DNA of 24,893 nucleotides from a virus. Under the pieces are notes generated by a model. It made no database searches. It was given only the letters and a program-made list of their open reading frames with translations, and was not told the DNA's origin. A program made the translations under genes and the position numbers. Of the stretch, positions 1 through 8,153 are shown one piece after another (positions within the stretch are counted from its first letter, which is position 1; each line of letters begins with the position of its first letter). Where the stretch lies: positions 1 through 24,893 of the IMG/VR virus record IMGVR_UViG_3300033984_000019. The stretch is one strand, 5' to 3'.

Positions 1-669
1 CAATTAGAAATATTTGAACAATATTTTGACGACTTAAATCAACAATTAAGAGCTCCTCAAAGTGATTACGAATATTCGGATAGAGTAGTTGATGTTGATC
101 AAAAGATGTCTATATTTAAAACTACAGGACTGTGCACTTATGTTGCCAATAACGCTGGCAGTTATTTTACATTACCAACAACAGATTTATATGGAAATGT
201 AACATCTCTTTACAGACTTGGCACATTAGCTTATAAAAATGTATATGATCAACAAATAGGGCCATTAGAAGAACTACAAAAATATGAATTTTATTATATA
301 CAAAATTCAAGACTAACTGCGTCAACGACAGTAAACCCAACTTTTTTTAGAGAGTCTAATAGAGTAGTAGTAGCACCTAGTTCTATAACTGGAAATACAT
401 CTATAATAGCTAATTATATTAGAAAGCCGTTAGATCCTGTATGGGGTTTTACTATTGGTTCCAGGGGGCAGTATATTTACGACGCTCTCCCTTACAATCC
501 AGTACCAACGCCGACTATAGGATCAAGAAATTTTGAGCTCCATGAATCAGAGCAAACAAAATTGATTATTAAAATACTAGTTTATGCTGGTATAATAATA
601 AAAGATCCTCAAATCGTACAAGCCGCTGCACAACAAGTACAATCAGAAGAAGTAAACTCAAAAAGCTAA
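1..669 (+). CDS. Putative head-tail/connector-region virion protein, 5' end outside window
   Basis: The reading frame is open from the first base of the window (starting Gln-Leu-Glu-Ile-Phe) through the Met at 106 to a TAA at 667-669, so the internal ATG at 106 is probably not the start and the gene begins upstream. The visible 222 residues have no catalytic motif. They are a mixed alpha/beta protein: an acidic N-terminal helix (FEQYFDDLNQQL), a central part rich in aromatic and beta residues (GSYFTLPTTDLYGNV, FTIGSRGQYIYDALPYNP), and a C-terminal helix (KLIIKILVYAGIII) followed by a Gln-rich tail. It lies immediately upstream of the putative ring/adaptor gene, with a gap of 7 bases, which is where head-completion proteins sit in crAss-like and related podovirus genomes. 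The structural role is inferred from position and general resemblance; the exact protein is not recognised. Confidence 0.6.
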   Translation, partial: QLEIFEQYFDDLNQQLRAPQSDYEYSDRVVDVDQKMSIFKTTGLCTYVANNAGSYFTLPTTDLYGNVTSLYRLGTLAYKNVYDQQIGPLEELQKYEFYYIQNSRLTASTTVNPTFFRESNRVVVAPSSITGNTSIIANYIRKPLDPVWGFTIGSRGQYIYDALPYNPVPTPTIGSRNFELHESEQTKLIIKILVYAGIIIKDPQIVQAAAQQVQSEEVNSKS

Positions 670-676
670 ATAAGAC

Positions 677-1909
677 ATGCCAACACCCAACAATGGTTTA
701 ATAACCGAAACTAATAGACAATACTACGAAGGAGCGCAGGGGTTTATAGCTGATGGCACAAATCAAACTTTCTTAACTACTTTTAATACTAATCTGGTGT
801 TCAGAAGTTATGATCCTAATAACGAGAACTATCCTTTAAATAATTTTAAATTATACACTAGCAGCACAGGTTTTCCTGGTTCTTTTAATGAGTATATTAG
901 TGCATACGTTGTACAAGGAAATTCAATAGTCACCACTGCTGTGTTAGCTAATGGAACCTATGTAGTTGTGCAATTAAAATCATTAGTGGGTGGGAATTAT
1001 GGAGACGTTAGTGATCCAAATAGTTTTGCTTATGGCAATGCTGTTGAAGAAAACTATGGCTCTTATGCCTATATATCTTTAAACGATATAGTTGACAACT
1101 TTATGATTGCTTACGTAGGGAATGGCAAATTAATTAGTTCTGCTAAGAAAACAGATCTTATATTCCATGCCAAACGCGGTATGCAGGAATTTAGTTATGA
1201 TACTTTAAGAAGTATTAAATCTCAAGAATTAACAGTTCCTTATAATTTAACTGTGGTATTACCACAAGACTACGTTAATTATACCAAAATATCCAGGATA
1301 GATCACCATGGCGTAAAACATCCATTATACCCAACAAATAATCTTACAGTAAGTACATACGAAAATCCAATCCAAGATACTGAAGGTGTGCCAACTCAGG
1401 ATAATTTCAATGACAATATAGAAGGAACATCGATAACGGAAGAAAGATGGAAAAGAAATAATTCAGGTCAAATATTTTTTGATTCTGGAAACTTTGTTGG
1501 CGATTGGTATAATGGCGATATGTGGTTACAAAGCGCTGCTTATGGTAGAAGATATGGAATGGATCCGCAATACGCGAATATTAATGGGTACTTCACTATG
1601 AATGACAGAGAAGGTAAGATCTCTTTTAGTAGTGATTTAATAGATAGATTAATAGTCTTAGAATATATTTCAGATGGACTTGCTTACGATTTGGATACTA
1701 AAGTACCTAAACTAGCTGAAGAAGCAATGTATGCTCATATTTTACACGCTGTTATATCCACACGAGCAAATCAGCCTGAGTATTTGGTACAAAGATTAAA
1801 ACAAGAAAGATTCGCTAAATTAAGAAACGCTAAAATAAGATTGTCTAATATAAAACTTGAAGAAATAACCCAAGTATTAAGAGGTCAATCAAAATGGATT
1901 AAACATTAA
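677..1909 (+). CDS. Putative tail tubular / ring (head-tail adaptor) protein
   Basis: A 410-residue protein starting with ATG seven bases after the previous stop. Residues about 135-190 hold a segment I associate with adaptor/ring-type proteins of Bacteroidota podoviruses: a helix (DIVDNFMIAYVGNGKLIS), then AKKTDLIFHAKRGMQEFSYD, then a strand (KSQELTVPYNLTVVLPQDYV). The C-terminal third is helical and charged (PKLAEEAMYAHILHAVI, then a Lys/Arg-rich segment ending GQSKWIKH), as expected for a portal-docking adaptor. The region in between is Asn/Tyr/Gly-rich and probably beta-structured. The next gene, encoding the stabilization-type tail protein, starts four bases downstream, so the two are likely translationally linked. 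The role is inferred from order and resemblance to proteins labelled tail tubular or P22 gp4-like in crAss-like phages. No enzymatic motif is visible. Confidence 0.6.
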   Translation: MPTPNNGLITETNRQYYEGAQGFIADGTNQTFLTTFNTNLVFRSYDPNNENYPLNNFKLYTSSTGFPGSFNEYISAYVVQGNSIVTTAVLANGTYVVVQLKSLVGGNYGDVSDPNSFAYGNAVEENYGSYAYISLNDIVDNFMIAYVGNGKLISSAKKTDLIFHAKRGMQEFSYDTLRSIKSQELTVPYNLTVVLPQDYVNYTKISRIDHHGVKHPLYPTNNLTVSTYENPIQDTEGVPTQDNFNDNIEGTSITEERWKRNNSGQIFFDSGNFVGDWYNGDMWLQSAAYGRRYGMDPQYANINGYFTMNDREGKISFSSDLIDRLIVLEYISDGLAYDLDTKVPKLAEEAMYAHILHAVISTRANQPEYLVQRLKQERFAKLRNAKIRLSNIKLEEITQVLRGQSKWIKH

Positions 1910-1913
1910 CTAT

Positions 1914-4900
1914 ATGCCAGAAATTAAAAATAATTTTCTTGGTTCAAAAATGAACAAGGACATAGATGATAGATTAATGCCTAACAATGAATATCGTAAT
2001 GCAATAAATCTACAAATAAATAGATCTGAAGGATCAGACGTAGGAACACTGCAAAACGTTTTAGGCAATAATTTAGCTGTTGATTTTTATAACGTAGTTA
2101 AAGCAACTTTAAACGGCGGAGCGGATTTTACTCCAACACTTGAATGCATAGGAGTTTTAGCGGATGATTCTAATAATGATATATATGTTTTCTTAACTAA
2201 TTATAGTGGGGCAATTTATAGCCCAACTGCTAGAAACTATATATACGTTTACAATAATACGCAGTTAGCTGCGCCTCCATATTCAACAAACCCTATATTG
2301 TTAGCTAGTGGTGCTTTTTTAAACTTTTCTACTCAATCTCCTATATATGGAATAAACTTAATAGAGGATTTATTGTTTTGGACCGACAATAGAAATCAAC
2401 CTAGAAAAATAAACATAAAGAACGCTTCAGAGAATACTGCTTATTATATAAATGAAGAGCAAATTTCTGTTGCGAAGTTAAGCCCATTGTATACGCCAGA
2501 ATTGTTTAAATATTCTGACTTCAATATACCGCTTTTGACTTCAGGAACAGTTAGCACAGTGTCTGGAACAGGTCCTTATACCGCTATAATTACTCCGTCA
2601 CCTGTATTTGCTTCAAGTTTATTAACTGTAGGCATGACTATATACGCAACTCCTGGAACTTCTTCTTTTACTAGTGGAGTAGTTACAAGTATAACAACAG
2701 CCGGCCTTAACGTAGTTTCGTTTGTTGTATCTTCTGATGAAATTTTTACAACAGGTAGTGTAACGTCGTTGGATTTAAAGCAATACGAAACTACAATGTA
2801 CGATGTTGTTAGCTTGTATTTGCCAAATTCAACTACAACTTTACCTTACTCTAATCCTAATCCATATTTAATAAATGATTACCCTGGAGATCCAGCGTAT
2901 CTAGAAAGTAGATATGCTAGATTTAGTTACAGATATAAATTTGAGGATAATGAGTACTCCATAATGGGTCCATTTACCCAAATAGCATATATACCAAAGC
3001 AAGATGGATACTTTCTATATAATGCAGCAAGCCCAGCTGTTAATGACGAAGAGAGTGCTTATAGAAGTACTATAGTAAGTTTTATGCAGAATAAAGTAAA
3101 TAATATACTTTTGCAAATAGCATTGCCTTCGCCTGCCAACGAGGTTAAATCCTTATGTAAAATAGTTGAAATAGAAATATTATATAAAGAAGCAGATTCA
3201 ATTATAGTTAGTGTTGTTGATTCTATACCAACATCACCTGGCACCGTAGAGGACCCGAATTTTTGGAATAGTACTGAAGAAGTTTATGTATATAATTATC
3301 AATCTAAAAAGCCTTTTAAAACACTTCCTGAACGTGATGTAATACGTGTTAATGATATTACACCAGTGAAAGCTATGAGTCAAGAAGTTGCTGGTAATAG
3401 AGTAATATATGGAAATTATCAAGATAAATATTCATATCCAAAATATTTAGATTACAATGTCGGAGCTAGTGCTAAATTACCATTTGGGTTTGGAGAAAAT
3501 CAAGGTGTTAGTAGAATAGAGTACCCTAATCACTCAGTTAAAGAAAATAGGAATTATCAAGTAGGCGTTATTCTTTGCGATAAGTTTGGAAGACAGTCAG
3601 GTGTGATATTATCTGATTTAATAGTAGGTGAAACAGTAAGTGGGTCAGCTTTCGGAGCTTCTTCTTTATACGTGCCTTACTACGGAGTTGATGATATTTT
3701 ACCGTCCACTTATCCTGGAAATTCTTTAAAAATATTGTTTAACAATGAAATATCCCCAGCAGAACCAAACGCAAATACAAAATGGCCTGGTTTATATAAT
3801 GGTGATATAAATAGCGTAAATTACAATCCTGTTGGTTGGTATTCTTATAAAATAGTTGTTAAGCAAATAGAGCAAGATTATTATAATGTTTACCTACCTG
3901 GCATTATGGCTGCATATCCTACTGACCAAACTTTAGAATTAGGTAAAACATCTCATACGGTTTTAATTAACGACAATATAAATAAAATACCTAGAGACTT
4001 GACGGAAGTTGGCCCTGCCCAAAAGCAATTTAGAAGCAGTGTTATTTTATATCCTAGGGTTGACAACAATACAACTGCTTATAATAATAATCAAGTTGAT
4101 CCAGGTAACACTTACGCTTTCGCAAGCACTATAGCAACTGCTTCGTCTTTATTTTATCCTGACGGAGTTTTTCCAACAGTAACTCCTCCTGCTACTGTGC
4201 CGTTAGGTTTTGAGCAGTTTTACCAAATAAACTCTGATCCATTAATAGCAAGGATTTCAACTGTTGAAAAGTTAGGTGTCATATCAACTTCAGACGTAAT
4301 AAACCTAGCCGTATATGAAACAAAACCAACAGAATCTAGAATAGATATATATTGGGAAACATCCACGGCTGGATTAATAAGCGAATTAAATACAGCAATA
4401 CAATTAGGCACTGGCGAAGACAATATTAATAATTTATTGAATTGGGAATTTGAGTTATCAGAAGCGGCAAATCCAGACACTATTGTTACACTAGATAGCG
4501 GTTTTTATTTTGTAAACATAATAGGTAATGATGTAGATCCAACCGATGTTTTTTTGGAGTCTGTTTATACCCTAACAAATGTTGATGTAACAGGTAAGTT
4601 CTATATAGTAAAAACCGTGATACCAGGAGATGCAGATAGATATGAAATTAAAACAAGTCCTAGTGCTTATTTTTACTATGGTACCAATGCTGTAAATGCC
4701 GAATCTTATATTTTTACTATAAAAGCAACTATAGGTTCTACTTTTAAAACTTTTGTAAGAACAGGGCTTTTAACAAATGAACCGCCTGTAATTGCCGCAT
4801 CGGAAACTACTTTTAATAAAGAAATAGGGGAAGTAGATGTATATGATTTTAATGGAGTAAACGGGTCTAACATTGCTGGAGGAAGAAGTACAGATAATCT

Positions 4901-5405
4901 AAGATGGACTGTTACTAACCAAGATGAAACACCGTCGGCTTTATTCACTATTACTCCATTAGGACTTCTGCGAGATTTAAGCGGAACAGCTTCAGGAACT
5001 TACTTATTAACAGTTAACTTATTTGATGCCGGAAACTTATTAAACTCTAGAAATATAACGGTAATATATCCGGCTAGTCAGTCTGTTACGCCATCTTCTA
5101 GAACAAATTGCATACCTAATCCAGGAGGCGCAGAACACATAGAAGACTCAATGGTAGTGGTAGGTAGTGGTTGGTTTATTAGAGTGCGATGTCTTCCATT
5201 TGCCGGTACAGATGAGGGCATTGTAAATTTAACGCTTACACCAATTCATTCTGGCCCACAGATAATTTTAGAAGCAACAGCGGCAGGAGGGCAAGACGTC
5301 TATAGCCCTTATGTTTCTATTCCCGCGGGAACTTATTCGTATGACTTTTTTGTTGCAATGTATAGTGGCGACGGATGCGGGTATTTTGATACATTAAATG
5401 AATAA
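1914..5405 (+). CDS. Large stabilization-type tail protein with C-terminal cadherin/Ig-like domain
   Basis: An 1163-residue protein. The N-terminus (about residues 10-52: GSKMNKDIDDRLMPNNEYRN, AINLQI, EGSDVGTLQNVLGNN) is the signature I know from proteins called 'stabilization protein' in crAss-like and uncultured marine podoviruses. It continues with other familiar blocks: EYPNHSVKENRNYQVGVIL around 540-560, YYNVYLPGIMAA near 655 and KIPRDLTEVGPAQKQFRSSV near 690. A Thr/Ser/Val-rich beta segment at about 205-290 looks inserted relative to that core. Residues 955-1053 (NEPPVIAA ... GTYLLTVNLFDAGNLLNS) read as a cadherin/Ig-like beta-sandwich, followed by a Cys-containing beta C-terminus. The protein is expected to be part of the tail below the adaptor ring; the Ig-like domain may be exposed and contact the host surface. 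The following gene continues the same family signature as a separate reading frame. Confidence 0.72.
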   Translation: MPEIKNNFLGSKMNKDIDDRLMPNNEYRNAINLQINRSEGSDVGTLQNVLGNNLAVDFYNVVKATLNGGADFTPTLECIGVLADDSNNDIYVFLTNYSGAIYSPTARNYIYVYNNTQLAAPPYSTNPILLASGAFLNFSTQSPIYGINLIEDLLFWTDNRNQPRKINIKNASENTAYYINEEQISVAKLSPLYTPELFKYSDFNIPLLTSGTVSTVSGTGPYTAIITPSPVFASSLLTVGMTIYATPGTSSFTSGVVTSITTAGLNVVSFVVSSDEIFTTGSVTSLDLKQYETTMYDVVSLYLPNSTTTLPYSNPNPYLINDYPGDPAYLESRYARFSYRYKFEDNEYSIMGPFTQIAYIPKQDGYFLYNAASPAVNDEESAYRSTIVSFMQNKVNNILLQIALPSPANEVKSLCKIVEIEILYKEADSIIVSVVDSIPTSPGTVEDPNFWNSTEEVYVYNYQSKKPFKTLPERDVIRVNDITPVKAMSQEVAGNRVIYGNYQDKYSYPKYLDYNVGASAKLPFGFGENQGVSRIEYPNHSVKENRNYQVGVILCDKFGRQSGVILSDLIVGETVSGSAFGASSLYVPYYGVDDILPSTYPGNSLKILFNNEISPAEPNANTKWPGLYNGDINSVNYNPVGWYSYKIVVKQIEQDYYNVYLPGIMAAYPTDQTLELGKTSHTVLINDNINKIPRDLTEVGPAQKQFRSSVILYPRVDNNTTAYNNNQVDPGNTYAFASTIATASSLFYPDGVFPTVTPPATVPLGFEQFYQINSDPLIARISTVEKLGVISTSDVINLAVYETKPTESRIDIYWETSTAGLISELNTAIQLGTGEDNINNLLNWEFELSEAANPDTIVTLDSGFYFVNIIGNDVDPTDVFLESVYTLTNVDVTGKFYIVKTVIPGDADRYEIKTSPSAYFYYGTNAVNAESYIFTIKATIGSTFKTFVRTGLLTNEPPVIAASETTFNKEIGEVDVYDFNGVNGSNIAGGRSTDNLRWTVTNQDETPSALFTITPLGLLRDLSGTASGTYLLTVNLFDAGNLLNSRNITVIYPASQSVTPSSRTNCIPNPGGAEHIEDSMVVVGSGWFIRVRCLPFAGTDEGIVNLTLTPIHSGPQIILEATAAGGQDVYSPYVSIPAGTYSYDFFVAMYSGDGCGYFDTLNE

Positions 5406-5449
5406 AAGCAAAACAGTAAAGACCTTTATAAACAAGTGATAATAAAAGT

Positions 5450-6982
5450 ATGGCGGCAGTAGTAGAAATAAAATATTTTAATACATTCTTACTTAAAAAA
5501 GTATTCCCAGAAACGGTTAATAACCCAATATGGGGAGGCTCTTTTGGGATACCAACTATTATTAATAACAAGAATACAGGTTGGCCTATATCTCAAGTTT
5601 TTGACAATCCAGCTAAAGAATGGTATATTGAAGAAGCTAGGATAAGAGGTGGTTATAATAACTTATCAGTAGACCTAGGTGTAAAAGCTTATATAGTAGA
5701 CATAAATAATATAGCCTCTATTAGGTCTAATTCTTTAATATACTCAGGTATATTTAATTCAAGAACAGGTATTAATAATACAAACCAATTTTCAAGTGGC
5801 GAGGAAATAACAAAAAGTTTAGACCCTGCAAATGGCTCTATTCAAAAATTATATGCTGAAGATACTAACTTAATAGTGTTCCAAGAAAATAAAATAAGTA
5901 GAGCTTTAATTGATAAAGACGCTATATATTCAGCAGAGGGAGCAGGTACTTTAACGTCGTCAAATGTTGTTATTGGACAGGTTCAAGCTTATGCTGGAAC
6001 TTATGGTATAAGTAAAGATCCTGGAAGTTTTGCTGTTTATGGCTATCGAAAATACTTTACAGATAGATATAGGAATGCCGTTTTAAGATTATCACAAGAT
6101 GGTATAACTGAAATATCACAATATGGAATGACTGACTATTTCAGAGATGAGTTTATCAGCATAGATAATGCTCAATCTGATCCTGGTAATATAGTTGTAT
6201 GGGAGGATCCCGGTAATGTAATTGGAGGATGGGATACCCACAATAAACAATACACAATATCTACTCAAACATCTAGCACTAATCCAAAACAAACATATAA
6301 TACATTAGGTTTTAGCGAAGACGCAAATGGATTTACTAGTTTTTACACTTTTAAACCATCGCACGTCTTTAGTCTAAAAAATAACTTTTACTCTTTAAAT
6401 AAAGGGGCTTTATGGATACATTATAATCAAACGCCAAACACAAGATGTAAATTTTATGGAGTAGAATACAATGCGTCAATACAGTTTATTTTTAACGAAG
6501 CCCCTAGTAATGCTAAAATTTTTAAAACAATAAGCTACGAGGGTTCTAATGGTTGGCAGGTTAATTCTTTTGTTTCTGACTTTACGGGTATGGATTATTT
6601 GAGCCCTAGTTATATACAAACTCAAGACACTACAGGTACTTTAAACACTTTTAAGTATCTTCCTGCAGATGTAATAACGTACGTCGCGCCTTCAGTGTTT
6701 AGTTATGAATTAGGCGCTTATGATAACTACGGAAACGTATTCCCTCAAAATCTTATCCCCCCAATAAACAGAGCTGGATTTGATAGAAAAGAAAATAAAT
6801 ACATGGCAGCATTAGTAAACAAAAGTGTACCAACGCAAGGAGAAGTATCTTTTGGTAATGAAATGTCTGGAATAAAAGGTTATTTTGCTGTGGTAGACAT
6901 GTCAATAGACAATGTCACCGAACCTGGTGGAGCTAAAGAATTATTTGCTGCATCGACAAATTACGATTTCTCAGTATATTAA
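5450..6982 (+). CDS. Second stabilization-type tail structural protein
   Basis: A 510-residue beta-rich protein starting 44 bases after the preceding tail gene. Residues about 58-235 are strongly patterned in a way I recognise from marine Bacteroidota phage tail proteins: EWYIEEARIRGGYNN, NSLIYSGIFNSRTG, DPANGSIQKLYAEDTNLIVF, QENKISRALIDKDAIYSAEG, GYRKYF, LRLSQDGITEISQYGMTDYF. The C-terminal half (about 240-510) is Asn/Tyr/Phe-rich with repeated short strands and may form a propeller or adhesin-like surface. No catalytic motif is visible. Because these blocks are often discussed under the same 'stabilization protein' label as the preceding gene, the two products probably assemble together in the tail. 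Assignment to the virion is strong from context; the precise structural name is tentative. Confidence 0.68.
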   Translation: MAAVVEIKYFNTFLLKKVFPETVNNPIWGGSFGIPTIINNKNTGWPISQVFDNPAKEWYIEEARIRGGYNNLSVDLGVKAYIVDINNIASIRSNSLIYSGIFNSRTGINNTNQFSSGEEITKSLDPANGSIQKLYAEDTNLIVFQENKISRALIDKDAIYSAEGAGTLTSSNVVIGQVQAYAGTYGISKDPGSFAVYGYRKYFTDRYRNAVLRLSQDGITEISQYGMTDYFRDEFISIDNAQSDPGNIVVWEDPGNVIGGWDTHNKQYTISTQTSSTNPKQTYNTLGFSEDANGFTSFYTFKPSHVFSLKNNFYSLNKGALWIHYNQTPNTRCKFYGVEYNASIQFIFNEAPSNAKIFKTISYEGSNGWQVNSFVSDFTGMDYLSPSYIQTQDTTGTLNTFKYLPADVITYVAPSVFSYELGAYDNYGNVFPQNLIPPINRAGFDRKENKYMAALVNKSVPTQGEVSFGNEMSGIKGYFAVVDMSIDNVTEPGGAKELFAASTNYDFSVY

Positions 6983-6997
6983 ATTAAATAAAATCAA

Positions 6998-7405
6998 ATG
7001 GAATTACAAATAAGAGCATTACAAGAATCAGATTGGGAAACAATGCAACTATGGTGGAAAGCCTGGGGTTGGCCTGAAGTAACTAAAGACCTAATGCCAT
7101 TAGACGGCTTAGGAGGATTAATGGTTGAAAAAGATGGTAAAGCTATAGCTTCTGGTTTTTTGTACCTTACGAACGCCAAGGTTGCTTGGACAGAGTGGAT
7201 TGTATCTGATCCTGAATATAGATCAGACGATAGAGTAGAAGCATTAAAGCTTTTAGTTCAAGGGTTAGAAAATGTAGCAATATCTGCTGGATATAAAATA
7301 ATATTAAGCGTAGGTAGAAACAAAGGATTATTAAATATACATAAAGAGTTAGGATATACGGTAGACGATAATCCTTCTTATGAAATTTCAAAAAAAATAG
7401 CATAA
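6998..7405 (+). CDS. GNAT-fold N-acetyltransferase-like protein
   Basis: A 135-residue protein with the order of elements typical of GNAT acetyltransferases: an N-terminal strand and helix (QIRALQESDWETMQLWW), a central beta hairpin (GGLMVEKDGKAIASGFLYL), strand 4 ending at IVSDPEY (about 68-74), a helix (EALKLLVQGLENVAISAG), strand 5 (KIILSV, 100-105) and the final NKGLLNIHKELGY motif (108-120). The acetyl-CoA pyrophosphate-binding turn, normally R/Q-x-x-G-x-G/A, is here RSDDRV (75-80) without glycine, so CoA binding may be weakened or altered. It lies between a tail gene (15 bases upstream) and an internal virion protein gene (one base downstream), so it is probably co-expressed with late genes. 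Substrate is unknown; it may modify a virion or host protein, or be a structural relic of the fold. Confidence 0.7.
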   Translation: MELQIRALQESDWETMQLWWKAWGWPEVTKDLMPLDGLGGLMVEKDGKAIASGFLYLTNAKVAWTEWIVSDPEYRSDDRVEALKLLVQGLENVAISAGYKIILSVGRNKGLLNIHKELGYTVDDNPSYEISKKIA

Positions 7406-7406
7406 T

Positions 7407-8117
7407 ATGGCAGTAGTAGCAGCAATAGGCGCAGGGGTCGCAATTGCCGGAGGTTTAATATCGGCAAATCAATCAAAGCAAGCAGCAAAAGGTTTTAGAA
7501 ACGAGGCTGCCCGTAAAGAATGGGAAATTTCTCAATTAGAGAAAAATAGACAAGTTATACCTAATCCTTACGCAAATGTAAAAGATCTTAGCGGAATTGC
7601 TAAAGACCTTAGCGGCATGATAAATAATCCTTATGCAAATATGGGTGTAGCTACACAAGCTGCTGAAATGCAAATAGAAGAAGCCGACATATCTTTAGCT
7701 AATACTCTAGATACCTTAAGAGCTACTGGCTCAGGGGCTGGAGGAGCAACCGCTTTAGCGCAAGCCGCTTTGCAAAGTAAGAAAGGAGTTTCTGCTAGTA
7801 TTGAACAGCAGGAAGCTAATAATGAAAAGATGAAAGCGCAAGGTCAAGCCGAAATGCAACAAGCAAAATTAGCAGAAGCACAAAGAGTTCAAGGTGTGCA
7901 ATTTAGTGAAGGACAAAGAATGCAACAAGCAGAAACTGAGGGAGTTAAATTTCAATATGGAGAGCAAGAATCTAGAGACATTTCAAAATTAAATAGATTG
8001 TCAGGGCAATCTGCTCAAGCAAGTGCTAATCAAGCTGCAGCTAAGCAGGCTCAAAGCGCTGCCTATGGAGCAATTGCGAGTAGTGTTGGGAATATCGCAG
8101 CGGCAGGAATAGGGTAA
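7407..8117 (+). CDS. Putative internal virion protein (small, Ala/Gln-rich, helical)
   Basis: A 236-residue protein with an N-terminal hydrophobic Ala/Gly segment (VVAAIGAGVAIAGGLIS, about 3-19), a duplicated short motif (NPYAN and KDLSG each twice, residues about 51-78), a long Ala/Gln/Glu-rich helical or coiled-coil middle (about 80-205) and an Ala/Gly-rich hydrophobic end (AYGAIASSVGNIAAAGIG). This layout, together with phrases such as TLRATGSGAGGATALAQAAL, matches proteins found just upstream of the giant internal virion protein in many marine podoviruses. It is comparable in position and composition to the small T7 inner-core protein gp14, although I do not claim sequence homology to gp14. 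Expected role: an ejected protein that inserts in the host envelope or packs in the capsid. Confidence 0.6.
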   Translation: MAVVAAIGAGVAIAGGLISANQSKQAAKGFRNEAARKEWEISQLEKNRQVIPNPYANVKDLSGIAKDLSGMINNPYANMGVATQAAEMQIEEADISLANTLDTLRATGSGAGGATALAQAALQSKKGVSASIEQQEANNEKMKAQGQAEMQQAKLAEAQRVQGVQFSEGQRMQQAETEGVKFQYGEQESRDISKLNRLSGQSAQASANQAAAKQAQSAAYGAIASSVGNIAAAGIG

Positions 8118-8153
8118 TAATTTCTAATAAAAGTTAATTAAAAAATATAAACA

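Noticed and set aside
106-108. ATG at 106 as a gene start
   Set aside because: The same frame is open back to base 1 with normal-looking protein sequence, so the gene begins outside the window.
5406-5449. A programmed frameshift or broken gene joining the two stabilization-type tail proteins
   Set aside because: The first protein ends after a complete Ig-like domain and C-terminus, and the second has its own ATG after a 44-base gap with an A/T-rich leader, so two intact genes are more likely.
7563-7650. Short tandem-like repeat (NPYAN / KDLSG twice) as a possible repeat element or CRISPR-like array
   Set aside because: It is in frame inside a coding gene, has only two imperfect copies and the DNA copies differ at synonymous positions, so it is a protein-level duplication.
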